NCBI RefSeq assembly: GCF_014898815.1
Contig: NW_026515545.1
Location: 186,001-250,000 of the forward strand
Length of the DNA: 64,000 bases
DNA from: Panonychus citri
Lineage: Eukaryota > Arthropoda > Arachnida > Trombidiformes > Tetranychidae
Direction of reading: 5' to 3'
Shown piece after piece: positions 12,901 through 25,600 of this stretch. How positions within the stretch are numbered: the first letter of the stretch is position 1; each line of letters starts with the position of its first letter. Under the pieces are notes generated by a model. The model was not told the DNA's origin. It was given only the letters and a program-made list of their open reading frames with translations, and searched no databases. The position numbers and the translations under genes are program-made.

Positions 12901-15900
12901 CAAATGCTCGTCTACTCATTTCTCGAGATGGTGAAACCAACGATTCCTCAAGAAAAGATTCATTCACCATGGAATATGGTTCCAATGTTAAGGCCAAGCT
13001 GTCAAGTAAAATAAACTACAATCTATTAACTGGTCCTCATGATGTTTCATTGGCTTTCAATTTACCAAATTCACCTAGTAAATCAATCTCTTTGGTTCAT
13101 GAGATGACACCGTCAGAGATCAAATGTGCTTTCCGATTCTACGAAAATAACCAAGTTGTCCATCAATTGGTCCACGAAATGCACATGGGCTCTGGATCGG
13201 TTACAATGGAAATTGGAACCAAATCAAGTTATCCAACATTCGATGGTCTTCATTTATCGTTCAAACACTCTCAAAATGCTTTCTCATCAATCACCAGTGA
13301 ACTTAAAATTCAACCTTCTTCCGGTTCACCTTATTCAGTTAAACTCAATACTGAATCACCAGTTTCACGAAAAGAGAAATCATTTATTGGTAAACTTTTG
13401 GTTAAAACACCGATCAATCAATATCGTCAACAAGGTATTACAATTAACCTTTCATGGACTCCTGAAGGAACACAATCAAGTGCTAACCTTAAAATCACTC
13501 GAGAATCTGGTGATTCAGCCTCATTCTCTAGCAGTTACTCTATGAAATCCTCTGGTGGTTCTTTGTCCCTTTCGTTAGATGGTCCATTATCTGGTGTCTT
13601 TGATGGTTCTAAAGTCAAAGGGCAATTTGATAGTCGATCAAACAAAAAATCAGTTACATTTGATTCAGATATCATCACAATTGGCTCATTTAATGTAATT
13701 CTTTCTGAACAAAGAGGAAAAGTCGAAGGTCAAGTTACTCTTTCATCACCACGAACATCTCGATATATTGGAACTCTCAAAACTAACATGAAAACTTTCA
13801 TGGGAATTACTCATGAAGTATCACTGACACAAGATAATCTTGAACTATTTGCATCCAAATTAACTCTTGATTACGGTAAACCATTACTTGGTCAACTTAT
13901 TGTCTCCTCTAAAGGTTCAGATGTCCTTCGTTTTGGACTCAATCGTTTCGATGTTTCATCTGATGAAACCAAATACATCGCTGATTACACTGGACCTAAA
14001 GGACCTTTGAAGGTTAATCTCAATTTACAATCAGCTACAACTCTTTCCCAAATTGAATTACAAGTTTGTCCAGCCAGCCAATGTTACAGTCTACAAGCCA
14101 CTGATATTATCAATCAATGGGGTCGAGATTCAAAAATAACTTATCGAAACGGTGCCCATTCTCGCGTCTATGCTGGTTCTTACATTTTCAAATCAAAATC
14201 TGGCGATTTCACTGCTTCCGGTTTGTTGAATTTAAATGGTGTTCCTTTCGGAGCTGAGCTACTCACAACTTCATCTAAATCGATTGGAAAAATCATCTTG
14301 GCCCAAAGAATAATCGAAGCTCGAATCAAATCAACTGATTCAAAGTTTGTTATCGACTTCATGGCTGATGCTAAAAGAGAACCAAGTTCAAAGGTTACTA
14401 TTGAAGCCGATTGGATCAATCAATCGATCCCATCAAAAGGAATAATTAATGTTAATTACAAACTTCGATTCGGCTCATCTTCACTTTATCGACCAATTTC
14501 AGTTTCATTTTTATTCAAAAAAGATCCAACTGATGGACAAAAACCATTCGATTCTCGAATCATCTTGGATTTGGGAAAATCTGATTCACAATCGTTGATC
14601 ATTGAAAGTTATCTCGAAAATATTTCCTCGAACAACAAGTCAATCGCATTAACCATTTATCAACCTGGTTCATCGTCGAAAGTGAACTTTGCTTTAAAAG
14701 GTCACTTAGGCTACACTAAGACCCGATCATCAGCTGGAATCAATTGGTCCTGGATCGATGATAATTTGGTCAATCGTCGAGGATTCAACCTATTCAACAT
14801 TGACATGGAAGCAAAAGAAATGACTTATATTGCTCATGGCGGTTTCAATGATATCTCAAGTCGAATTCAATATTTGACTGATGATAAATCATCCAATCTA
14901 ATTGGTGAGATGACAATCAATGGTAAAACGAAAAAGGGTCAACTAACTAGTGAATTAGAAGGTAATTGTGGATCAGTTAAAGTTTTCTGTAATAACAATT
15001 TAAAGAGGAAAATTGAAGCTTGTTACGAACCATATCAATCGGTCAAGATTAACAGTCAACGATTCAATTACGATTCTTCAGCCCAAACTGACCTTTCACT
15101 GATGTTATCTCAGAGAAACGGTAAAGTTTTAAAGGCTTCAATGAACTTGGATCCAAATTATTCAAAACAATTGGTAAGTCAAAATTGTCAACCTTCATCT
15201 TAACTGTTTTATTAATAATATTTTTCTTTTAAAGAAATCAATTGATTGGCCTTCAACCAACTTACGAAAACCTCAATGGAAAGGAATACCATCTACCTTA
15301 TTAGTTGATTCCCAAATTTTCGTGGACATTTACGATCCAATCAGTAAATCAATTACTGTCGAAAGTATTGAACTTGTCAGCGAAATCAATCAACACACTT
15401 TACCTTTGAGAAGAGTCGTTGGCGATTATGCCCCAAAGCTATCGTTCAACATTCCAAAAATTGACATTTCTTCAATGTTTGATAGACTAATCAACAAGAT
15501 CGATACAACAATTGACCTCAACTCCATGAAAGACTTTGCCCTCGACGTATTTTCATCATGCAAAAGTCGCGTTGACGATATGACTGAAATTTTATCTGAA
15601 AATTGGCCCAAGATCAAAGCATCAATTTCTAAATGGACAAATGATTTAATAACTGGTATTTCACAATCAATCAAATCAAATTTATTTGAATCACAATATT
15701 TTCCAATGATGAGCAAAAAATTAAACCAATTAGCCAAATTACCTTGTAAATTAGCTAAATCGGTTTCAGTTAGAATGTCAAATGTTTACACCAGCTTAAA
15801 GAATCGTATCATGTCCAATCCCGATATCAAATCATTGGTCGATATTATCACCGGATTATATGTTGAAATTTTGACAGAATTAAGGAAAGGCGATTATACC

Positions 15901-17883
15901 TCAGCTCTTAAATCTTCCGCATCACAATATCGTTATCTGGCATCACCTGATGTCTGGGGAGCTTCAGCTCGTTTCACAACATGGAATCCAGCCAAGGGAA
16001 TGTACGAAGCCGAAATCGTATCACCAGTCGATGTAGGAACCGTTAAATCGTCGATTCGATCATCCCAACAATCTTTATCCGATCTTAATGATTCACTTAA
16101 TGGATTGAAAGCTTCTCTTTGGAGTGAAATGGCTCCTCCATTCAAAGCAACTGCTTTTCTTTTGGGTGGACAACATTTCATCACTTTTGATGGAAAATCT
16201 TTTGATTTAAACTCTGTTGATTGTTCCTACTTGTTGGCCAGAGACTTTATTAACGGAAGCTTTTCGGTGATTGTCAAATACCTTGGCGAGAATAAGAAAT
16301 CATTTCTAGTTACCTTAGGCGATGAATCTGTTATTGAAATCATTCCATCTGAGAAAAGAGTCAAACTTGGTAAAAACAATGTCGAACTTCCTGTTGTTCA
16401 AGGTTCATTAACTATTCTTCGACACCATCAATCAATCGTTCTTCAAGATTCATCTACTGGTTTAACTTTTAAGTGTTTCCTTGGTCATGATCTTTGTTCA
16501 TTGTCTCTCTCTGGATGGTATTTCGGACGAACCAAAGGTCTATTTGGTACCTATGACTACGAACCATCAAACGATTATCTCCTTCCTAATGGTAAACAAG
16601 CAACCGATGTCAGTAACTTTGCTTCTGGCTGGGAAATTGAAGGCTCATGTGCCAATCCATCAGGAACACCAGTTCGCCGTGATGAGATTCGTCGATCAAG
16701 TAAAGCATATCGACTTTGTAGCAAAACATTTACATCTTCAGAATCACCTTTAGCTGATGGATTTTCATTCGTTCCTCCCAGTTTTTACTTCGAGATGTGC
16801 CTTCGACACATGGCGAGTACCAAAGGACAAGAAAGACCCGAAAAAGCTCTTTGTACAGTTGCTGGAGCTTATATCGAATCAGTTCGAGCTAATGGATTCG
16901 AGTTAACTATGCCATCTGAATGTTTAACTTGTGAAGCTGGTCAAGAGTTTGGAAGCCGAACTTATATCTCACCAACCATCAAATCTTCAAGAGCTGATGT
17001 TGTATTTGTCATTGAAGAGAGACCATGTAACACTAAATTGATCAACGATTTACCAAATTTAGCTCGAAGTATGAACAAAGAGCTCGAAGAGATCGGTTTG
17101 AGAGACCCACGATTCGGAGTAATTGGATTCGGTGGCTTATCTCGTGAAGCTCATGGACACACTGCTCGAGGTGAACTATTGTTCAAACACCAAGACACCA
17201 TGATGGCAACCAAAAGGATGGAATTAGCTCCCGCAAATTCTTATGACGCTAATTACACTGATGCTCTAAGTGCTATCGTTTTAGCATCACAATATCCCTT
17301 CCGAAAAGCAGCTTCCAAAAACATCGTTCTTTTGACCTGCAAACCTTGTGATGAAAAATCTTCTCGATTTGATTACAATGATATTCAGCATTTACTTTTA
17401 TCCGAAGGAATCACTCTTCATGTTGTGTCCAATCAACGATTCGAATCCAAACATGCCACATCGAAAACCCGAGAAATTTTCGGTAAGTTAATTGTAACCA
17501 AATCGATAAAACTAATCGGTAGTAACTAATCATTTCTAATTTCTTCATCAATAGGTATTGATAGTGGATCAATTCAACGAGCAAGCGACATTCGATCAAC
17601 TGAAATCTCCGATGAACAGATTTACCTACGAAAATCAATAACAATTCCCAAAGATATTTGTATCTCCTTAGCTCACATAAGCAATGGTGCTTTCTATCCA
17701 AGTCCATTGGCCATTTCACTGGAACAACGATTGGAGAAACTTTGGTCTCTTGGTTTAGTTCGTCGAGTTGCATCAACCGCAATTCCTAATCAATGTCAAC
17801 ATTGTGATTGTGTTCCTGATAATGATCTTTTACACTCGAAAATACTTTGCCGTCCATGTAGACCATTAAAACCCGTTCATTGA
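3919..17883 (+). CDS. apolpp: Apolipophorin (retinoid- and fatty-acid-binding protein type)
   Basis: Large lipid transfer protein that builds haemolymph lipophorin. Exons: 3919-3979, 5555-5709, 5790-7281, 7349-8141, 8321-15173, 15235-17482, 17555-17883. The sum is 11931 nt, or 3976 residues with intact frame. Residues 1-20 are a signal peptide (MDLRLGLIIFTFYCVTT). The vitellogenin-type lipid-binding N-terminal domain starts near residue 25 (LYQPGKTYIYDYDGK). A furin-like site RLARR spans residues 717-721, close to where insect apolipophorin is cut into apoLp-II and apoLp-I (about residue 720). A very long beta-rich lipid-binding middle follows. A von Willebrand type D domain starts near residue 3425 (GGQHFITFDGKSFDL), followed by a cysteine-rich C-terminus. 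The length fits apolipophorins and is too great for vitellogenin. One 49-nt exon-like segment at 4384-4432 was left out because it breaks the frame. Secreted, expected from fat-body-like tissue. No sign of decay. Confidence 0.93.
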
Positions 17884-17986
17884 TCATTTAATCGACTAAA
17901 AACAACAGAAAAAAGCGAAGACATTTTTGCATTTTATACTTTGGTTTCCTAGGAAATTTCAAATCAACTCATTTTCGCAATCCAAT

Positions 17987-17992
17987 AATAAA
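17987..17992 (+). terminator. Apolipophorin polyadenylation signal
   Basis: AATAAA about 100 nt after the apolipophorin stop codon at 17881-17883. A second AATAAA-like word lies near 18160, so alternative 3' ends are possible. Confidence 0.5.
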
Positions 17993-18392
17993 CTCAATGT
18001 ATTTCTTTACCCTTTTAATTAATTATGTCATCGCCAAACTGTAATCACTTTTTATATTTTATTAGATTGCATACATTCAGAGATTAAATTGTAATGAACT
18101 TTGGTAGCCATTAAATATTTTGTCACCAGAAAAAATGAAATTTGAATTGATTTGCATGTTGAATAAATGATAGAAGCAAAAAAAGGTCAATGAAGCTCGT
18201 GCTTGGGATGTGTTTTTATTGGAATTGTTGGACAATTGAGTTACAGAGATCATGTTAATGATGCTTTTGTGTAAGACACTGAAGAGGTTTAGAAATCGGA
18301 ATAAATAAAATGTACATTAAGCTCCTGATAGAAGAAGGAGATTGACAATAATTAGAGTTTCGAAGGGGAAGACAGATTATTACGAAAGGAAC

Positions 18393-19001
18393 TTAATTTT
18401 TGGCCCAATTGTCGTGTTTGTTTTGTTGTTTCCATGAATCGTGATTCTGTCCGTGGTATGGACCATGTTGGTATTGGTTTTGATATTGGTTTCGGTGTTG
18501 GTTGTAATTGTTGTATTGGTTTGGGTATTGGTTTCCATTGTTCCATGAGCCAACATGATGACGACCATCATGATTGTAACCATCATGGTGATTGTAATGG
18601 TTTCCCTTGTTTCCTGAGATAATATTAGTGTAACTGTGACCAGAAGGATCAGCACCATTGTAAATGGCATCAGCAGAGTCGATTGAGTCAACAGATGGTT
18701 CGTTTGAGTCCAATTTAACTCGGAATCCACTTTTATCGGCAATATAGTTAACAGTTCGGTGACGACCATCGGCAAGTTTAAGTCCATATGAACCGTGGAC
18801 ATTACCCCAACCATCACCAGATTCTTGTCGGTAGTTGGATGATCCCCAAGGATCATTGATATCATAACCAAAATTGTATTTTCCACTCACATCTTGGTTT
18901 CGATAAATTTTACTTTGACCTCCGTCACCGTGATTTGTAGCACTAATTGTTGTAGAAAGAGCAACAAGAGCAAAGAAAATAATAGCAACCAATTGATTCA
19001 T
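18393..19001 (-). CDS. Chitin-binding cuticle protein, copy 1
   Basis: Single-exon secreted cuticle protein of 202 residues. Residues 1-21 form a signal peptide (MNQLVAIIFFALVALSTTIS). Residues ~38-98 hold a Rebers-Riddiford type chitin-binding domain (YNFGYDINDPWG, then a GDGWGNVHGSYGLKLADGR core and VNYIADKSGF). The GDGxGxVxGSY form is typical of arachnid cuticle proteins. The C-terminal third is low-complexity and rich in Asn, His, Gln and Tyr (NQYPNQYNNYNQ type), likely a flexible, tannable or hydrophilic matrix segment. Structural role: binds chitin fibres in the exoskeleton. The residues around the C-terminal motif read NHDSWKQQNK, without the DSWNNK insert of the other copies. Nearly identical to copy 3. 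Confidence 0.9.
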   Translation of the reverse strand: MNQLVAIIFFALVALSTTISATNHGDGGQSKIYRNQDVSGKYNFGYDINDPWGSSNYRQESGDGWGNVHGSYGLKLADGRHRTVNYIADKSGFRVKLDSNEPSVDSIDSADAIYNGADPSGHSYTNIISGNKGNHYNHHDGYNHDGRHHVGSWNNGNQYPNQYNNYNQHRNQYQNQYQHGPYHGQNHDSWKQQNKHDNWAKN

Positions 19002-19071
19002 TGTTGAAATAGAAAAGTTTTAAATGTTTTCGTTTAGTTGATGTTGTTTTCGTTGTTGGTTTGGACAGTTG

Positions 19072-19107
19072 AATGATAATTTCTCGAAAATCCTTTCGTT
19101 TTATATA
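19072..19107 (-). promoter_or_regulatory. TATA promoter of cuticle copy 1
   Basis: TATATAA on the minus strand (19101-19107) is followed about 30 nt later by TCATTCAAC, a plausible initiator, then a roughly 70-nt 5' UTR rich in CAA/AAC repeats. The same promoter is kept at 19921-19927 (+) for copy 2 and 44412-44418 (-) for copy 3. That suggests the three units were duplicated together with their regulation. Confidence 0.6.
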
Positions 19108-19246
19108 GTAGACGAAAAGTGAAAATATCAATTTGAGAATATCTAAAATACTAATCGAGTGAGAATAAGGAACGAGTAGGACACAAAATAAACGGTAGTT
19201 AAGATAAAATCGAGTAGAAAAATCGGAAAAAGTTCATCTTGATAAT

Positions 19247-19778
19247 TTTCAATGTAAGAGTGAGTTGATTTGGTAGCAAATTCTTTTCCCTTATGGCCAA
19301 AAATCAACATCAAAATTTATCGTTTCCGTGAAAGTTCAATTTATGCTGAGGAATCACAATTATTAATTTTTGATATTTATACTTATCCCGCTAGTGCGAT
19401 TATCTTGTTGGTAAAGGCTCTAAACATCTATTAATATTAATTTAAGCCAGAAATAAGAATTTTTTTTTATTTGGTCAAGTGAATAAAAGTTAAGGGCTAA
19501 ATAAGGGTCAAAGGACCAGAATTCATCTGAATTAACTCTGTCAACTATACTCTGATAAATTTAGCTGGAGTGGATCCACAAGAGTGGAGATGAACATTTG
19601 AGCCAAATTGAAATTAGAATTGTAACAAAACTAATTGATTAAGAAATTTTATTTTATTCAAATTGTTAATATCAACAAATTAACTAGAAAAAAGTTATTT
19701 TTATTTGGCGCAAATGTTTATGCACAAATTCAGTAGAATTGAACCTTGGTTGCTTGGTACAAGTTTTCGAATCATTAG
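19247..19778. other. Spacer at the centre of the inverted duplication
   Basis: About 530 bp of AT-rich DNA between the two arms. The last ~45 bp (19735-19778) are shared with DNA next to cuticle copy 3 (around 44560-44612), so the right arm and copy 3 keep more of the ancestral upstream region than the left arm. No coding sequence, terminal repeats or transposase remnants were recognised. Confidence 0.6.
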
Positions 19779-20805
19779 AAAATTATCAAGATGAACTTTT
19801 TCCGATTTTTCTACTCGATCTTATCTTAACTACCGTTTATTTTATGTCCTACTCATTCCTTATTCTCACTCGATTAGTATTTTAGATATTCTAAAATTAA
19901 TATTTTCACTTTTCGTCTACTATATAAAACGAAAGATTTCGAGAAATTATCATTCAACTGTCCAAACCAACAACGAAACAACAACAACAACAACTAAACG
20001 AAAACATTTAAAACTTTTCTATTAAAAATGAATCAATTGGTTGTATTCTTTTCTTTGCTCTTGTTGCTTTCTACAACAATTAGTGCTACAAATCACGGTG
20101 ACGGAGGTCAGAGTAAAATTTATCGAAACCAAGATGTGAGTGGAAAATACAATTTTGTTATGATATCAATGATCCTTGGGGATCATCCAACTACCGACAA
20201 GAATCTGGTGATGGTTGGGGTAATGTCCACGGTTCATATGGACTTAAACTTGCCGATGGTCGTCACCGAACTGTTAACTATATTGCCGATAAAAGTGGAT
20301 TCCGAGTTAAATTGACTCAAACGAACCATCTGTTGACTCAATCGACTCTGCTGATGCCATTTACAATGGTGCTGATCCTTCTGGTCACAGTTACACTAAT
20401 ATTATCTCAGGAAACAAGGAAACCATTACAATCACCATGATGGTTACAATCATGATGGTCGTCATCATGTTGGCTCATGGAACAATGGAAACCAATACCC
20501 AAACCAATACAACAATTACAACCAACACCGAAACCAATATCAAAACCAATACCAACATGGTCCATACCACGGACAGAATCACGATTCATGGAATAACAAA
20601 GATTCATGGAAACAACAAAACAAACACGACAATTGGGCCAAAAATTAAGTTCCTTTCGTAATAATCTGTCTTCCCCTTCGAAACTCTAATCATTGTCAAT
20701 CTCCTTCTTCTATTAGTTGCTTAATGTACATTTTATTTATTCCGATTTCTAAGCCTCTTCATTGTCTTTTACAAAAGTATCATTAACATGATCTCTGTAA
20801 TCTAA
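19779..20805 (+). repeat. Cuticle-gene duplication unit, copy 2 (right arm of inverted repeat)
   Basis: Inverse of 18236-19246, including promoter, coding region and 3' UTR. Identity by eye is roughly 90 percent or more, with scattered substitutions and small indels. It is followed by fragments of apolipophorin in the order expected of a mirror image of the left side. Confidence 0.85.
20028..20648 (+). pseudogene. Cuticle protein copy 2, three frame breaks
   Basis: Homologue of the cuticle genes at 18393 and 43665. Compared with them, one G is missing at three places: in the GG near 20157, the GG near 20314 and the GGG near 20418. The first break leads to a stop at 20313-20315. After the third the original frame is restored and runs to the normal stop at 20646-20648. 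Signal peptide, start codon, promoter and stop are otherwise intact, and the signal peptide has changed slightly (MNQLVVFFSLLLLLSTTIS). It carries one DSWNNK unit. Two readings are possible: a young pseudogene, or a working gene hit by homopolymer errors in the assembly. All three losses falling in G-runs and summing to a whole codon favours checking the reads first. Confidence 0.75.
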
Positions 20806-20892
20806 ATGTTCCCAGGATTAACATTTTTAATTAAATAGCAACATATCTTTATTCAATAACTAGTCTCACATATCTTTTATCCAATTAACGTT

Positions 20893-21912
20893 GATCGACG
20901 AATTAGTCCAAGGAACCAAAGTTTCTCCGATCGATGTCCGGTCGAATGGCTATTGGATAGAAGGCATCATAGCTATTATCTAAAGAGATATATATTACTT
21001 TCTTGTGCCTTTATTGATTGGAGACTCCGTTCATTCAACTGCTCGTTATATTGATAGACTATCTGTACAATCACTATCGATGAAAAATTAGCAATAATTT
21101 CTATGCTCTTCGTTGTCTCATAACCATCAAAAAGCTTCAATCCATTAAGTGAATCATTAAGATCGGTTAAAGATTGTTGGGATGATCGAATCGATGACTT
21201 AACGGTTCCTACATCGACTGGTGATACGATTTCGGCTTCGTACATTCCCTTGGCTGGATTCCAGGTTGTGAAACGAGCTGAAGCTCCCCAGACATCAGGT
21301 GATGCCAGGTAACGATATTGTGATGCGGAAGATTTAAGAGCTGAGGTATAGTCGCCTTTTCCAAAGACAATTAATTCACCAACAATTGCTATACGAATGA
21401 TGTATTTGTCCTTACTGAGTCCCGAAAATTTATTTATTCACCATTAATGTAGATGGTATTCCTTTCCATTGATATTTCCTAAACTTGATTTAAGGCCAAT
21501 TCATTGATTTTTTGACGAACTGTTGATAAAAAAAACAATAAATAGTAAAACAGAAATTTGTCGCTAAAAAAGCAAGAACATTAAAATTTGCTAAATTAAA
21601 CTAACCAATTGTTTTGAATAATATTAATAGTACATTTAAATTGTAGCATTAACTTGGCAAACTATTAAAATTAGTTCAATTTGGAAACGAGTTGAAGTTT
21701 GAAGTAAATTGCGAATCTCAATTTGAGATTAATCTTCAAAAATCATTTAGGTCCATTGTAATGAGCAGTTTATTTGATTCCTTCAGGTAAAAAAATCGGA
21801 ACAATTGAGCCCAAAACGAAGGACATCTGAACCTTTAGAAGTACCATAACAATTAAACCAAGATAATGGTTCACCATAATCAAGAGTTGGATTTGGATGC
21901 ACATAATTCAAG
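20893..21912 (-). pseudogene. Decayed partial apolipophorin copy
   Basis: Four fragments on the minus strand match the apolipophorin gene in colinear order. 21795-21912 corresponds to about 13834-13950, 21449-21472 to about 15275-15298, 21123-21362 to about 15880-16112, and 20893-20973 to about 17690-17770. The DNA between is deleted or unrecognisable, and frames are broken. The 21123-21362 fragment is strikingly well kept (about 97 percent by eye, with an open frame around YEAEIVSPVDVG), while the others look 75-85 percent identical. Together with cuticle copy 2 this forms the right half of an inverted segmental duplication. There is no evidence of function. Confidence 0.85.
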
Positions 21913-22629
21913 AGCATCTTGAATTGGTTAAAGATGAGAAACCATTCAACAAACAACTAATTCCAATGGAAAAACTCAAAAAAGCCTCATAGAAAAGAGG
22001 ATAAGATGAATTTAAATAATCAACCAAAGACCAAAATAATTAACCGGTTGAAGAAAACAAAAACTAAGAAAATAGTAAATAAAGAGACCACAAGGAATAA
22101 ACCGGCTTAGTGTTTCTCTATGGCGTTGGCTGGAAACACTTTAGAAACACATTGAAATGAAAGAGAAATGTTTCACTAACAAATTCGATTAATTGTACTA
22201 AAAAACTCTTCTAAATTGTTGAGAAAATTAAATTATTGTTAATTAATCGAAAAAGAAAAGCAATTAAATCAAATTGTTTCTCCATGGTAATGGATTAATA
22301 GTCCCCATTCAATTCCGCCATTTTGCTGCTCCCGATCCATCGATTTTCTTATTCTACGCTCCCTCTTCCAGTTTCTTCTATTCTCCCTTAGTCTCCATCC
22401 CTTTTCTCTCTCTCTCTTTCCATTACTCATTTTCTCTCTCTTTCTCCTTCTGTCTTGTGTGTTTTTTTCCATGTACAAATTTTTGAATTGATTTTGTTGA
22501 CAAAAATGTTCTTATTAATTAAATAATCATCTTTTTTTTTCTTCTTATTTAATTGTCAGTCAACTGTAATTATAATCATTCTCTGATCATTTCAATTAAT
22601 TTAACCTGACCATTGATTTTTATGTTAAC
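21913..22629. other. Intergenic region upstream of the SCAF gene
   Basis: AT-rich DNA, then a pyrimidine-rich stretch at about 22330-22460 with TCTCTC runs, probably promoter or 5' UTR of the SCAF-like gene that starts at 22630. Overlapping ORFs here are low-complexity and on both strands; none looks coding. Confidence 0.5.
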
Positions 22630-25600
22630 ATGGAATTGGTTCAAGCTTTTAATGCAGAGGTAAACATAATGTGTAGTCTTATTTTTGGCTGGTGTGTTTT
22701 CTTGCCTTTTACTTGGGTGACTTTGTTTCATTTTCATCTTTATTACTCACTGGTGGATTTCCAGCATTCATTTGCTTTATTTTATTCAGATTATTTGTTC
22801 TTCTTTGGAACATTTTTTCTACCTTGTTCTTGGGAATGTTGATCTTTCAACTGTCACAAGAAAGTTAGCTGCGTGATACTCTGTTCTTTTCCTACATACT
22901 TCTCTCTCTCTCGCTCTTTCTCTGTTTCTCTTTCACTCTCATCTATCCATCTATTTATCTCTTTATCATGATTGTCATCTGGTTAAAAGATTATTCTTTG
23001 CTTGTCAAGCCTCGATTCGACTAATTTTTTGTGTTTATTGTTCAATCACAATCAATTCTATGTTACTCATGTTTATTGTTTTTCTTTTTTCTTCTTCTTA
23101 TTTTCATTTACCTTTTTCCTCTCTACCATTCTAGCTCTCATCGCTCTATGAGGTTAAACCTCCCATCTCTAAGGCAAAGATGAGCCAAATTACAAAAGTT
23201 GCCATTAAAGGGATTAAAATGTATAAACACATTGTTCAAAGCGTCGAAAGATTCATAGCAAAGGTATGAAGAATTTAATTCATGGTCATTCGTTTGTATT
23301 ATTTATCAACTAACTGAAATTTTCTCTTTTTCATGTCTTCGTGTGGAAATTTTTTCTACTTTTATCACTTGTTATCTTTCGATTTTGCGAAAAAAAAATT
23401 GTTTCATCCTGTTGGAAATTGGAATATCTCAATCCAGTGTCGACCGGAATACAAAATACCCGGTTTATATGTGATCGACTCAATTGTCCGCCAATCAAGG
23501 CACCAATTTGGAGCTGAGAAAGATGTTTTCGGCCCAAGATTTACTAGAAATTTTAACCAAACATTTCAAAACCTTTTTTTAACTTGTCCACAAGAAGACA
23601 AGGTATTACACATATACATTACCTTTAATCTTAATTTTCAAGATTCATCTTCGATTCTGTTAAATTGGTCAAATTTATGCAGATCGAGATTCGATATCAT
23701 TGAAATTTCTGTGAGAAATATCTTTATCTCTCATCAATACCCATCGATTTCAGTTATTTGTATAATTTACCAAATTAGGCAAAGTGCTTATTAGGTTTTA
23801 ATGATTATTCTTTCTATTCTCTCTACAATAGCCAAAGATTGTGCGGGTATTGAACCTTTGGCAACGGAATAATGTATTTTCTAGTGAGATTATCCAACCT
23901 CTACTAGATATGGCTAATCCAAACGCAAATTTAGGACAAATTAAGTATGAAGGTTCGCCTTCAGAAAGTGTTAACAACGATCTACCAAGTGGTAGTAATA
24001 AAGCTGACTCTGATACAAATTTGGTGTTGAGTTTACACAAATTGGCAACTACATTAGGACTTGTCAACAATTCCAATAATGGTTCCAGTATCGGCGGGTC
24101 ATCTGCTGGTGTTGTTGATTCTGGAGGTTCACAACAAAACGCCGTACGATTTGATAAGAAACTGTTAGATTTTGATTATAGTGAAGATGAAGATGACGAT
24201 AAAGTGAAACTCCAACTGAAGCTGAGCCACCAACAAGTGTTGCCTTAAACAATGAAGATGCCAATGCTAATCCCCTTGCCCTGAGTATGGCTCAAAACTT
24301 ATTATCCAATCCAGAGCTTCTTAAGCGTTTACAACAAATGCAACAAAACATTCAACAACACCAGGATAATAATTCTCAGATAAATAGTGGAAACGATCGA
24401 GATATATCGGACTCTTCCTTCATTTCATCAATCATCGATTCTAAACCAGCTTTTAGTTCACATCATGAGATCGATTCAAGTCATACCGATAACAATGCAC
24501 CTAATAGAGATACTATGCAATCGGAGAAAGTTCCAACTGATACCTTCACTTACCCTCAAAATGTTATAAATCGTTTAAATACCCGGTTAGATCCTGTCAT
24601 TTCTAGTGGACCTTTAGTTTATAATGAAGAGCCCGCTCCCTATCAATCCCGAATGGATCGAAACTATTCAAATGATAACAAACGTCATTACGATTATAAT
24701 GGTCCAGAAAGAGATAATGATATGAATGCAAGATCTCGTTCACGGTCACCTCGTCGAAATTCAAGATTTCAAAGGTCTAGTTACCGGGACAAAGATGAAA
24801 GAGTTAAACGAAGCCGGTCTCGTTCTCCTTGGAGATCATCTAATGATAGTAGGAGAAACTATGAATCTCGTTCACCACGAGGTGGCCGAAGAGGCGATCG
24901 AATTAGTTTGTCACCTGATAGTAAAGAAAGAGAAAAAGAACGAGAAAAGGAAAGGGAAAGACGGCGACGAGGGTTACCACAAATTAGAAAAGGTTTTCTT
25001 ACAATTTGTAGCACAACTTTATGGTTAGGTCATGTTCCAAAGTTAGTATCAGAAGCCGATATTTCCAATACTTTTGGAGAGTTCGGAACTATCAACAGTA
25101 TCGATGTAAGTAATTCTTATCTCATTTGAAATACTTTTTTTTTCGAGAAAATTATGAAAATTAATGTCAATTCTTTTTTTCCCTTCAGCTCATCCCTCCC
25201 AGAGGTTGTGGATATGTTTGTATGAATCGTAGACAAGATGCTTACAGAGCATTGAATCAATTAAAAAATTTTAAACTTCATGGTAGCACTATCAAGGTTA
25301 GTGTGTATTTGTTTATTGATTTTCCGATGACCGAATTTCATCAACTTTTCTTTTAATTAGATGGCTTGGGCTCCCGGCAAAGGCATGAAAGGCAAAGAGT
25401 ATAAAGATTGTTGGGATGTTGAGCTTGGCGCAAGTTACATTCCCTATGACAAACTTGATGATAATGTCGATATTGACTTGCTCGAAGATGGTGGTATGAT
25501 CGATGAAGATACTGTACCAGAAAAATTGAAAGGTAAGTGTCAGAATTTGATGTTAAATTTTGATTAACTTTTGAAAAATTGAAACATAAATTATTTTTAT

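Larger units (their letters stand above)
18236..19246 (-). repeat. Cuticle-gene duplication unit, copy 1 (left arm of inverted repeat)
   Basis: The unit covers 3' UTR, coding region, 5' UTR, TATA box and about 130 bp of upstream DNA. It reappears in inverse orientation at 19779-20805, and its coding and promoter parts reappear at 43627-44612. The match to copy 2 stops at 19246, where copies 2 and 3 go on matching each other for some 60 bp more. Confidence 0.85.

Noticed and set aside
23333..23794. 153-residue ORF overlapping SCAF exon 3
   Set aside because: It reads through intron sequence in part and only its middle is the real exon (23438-23602).
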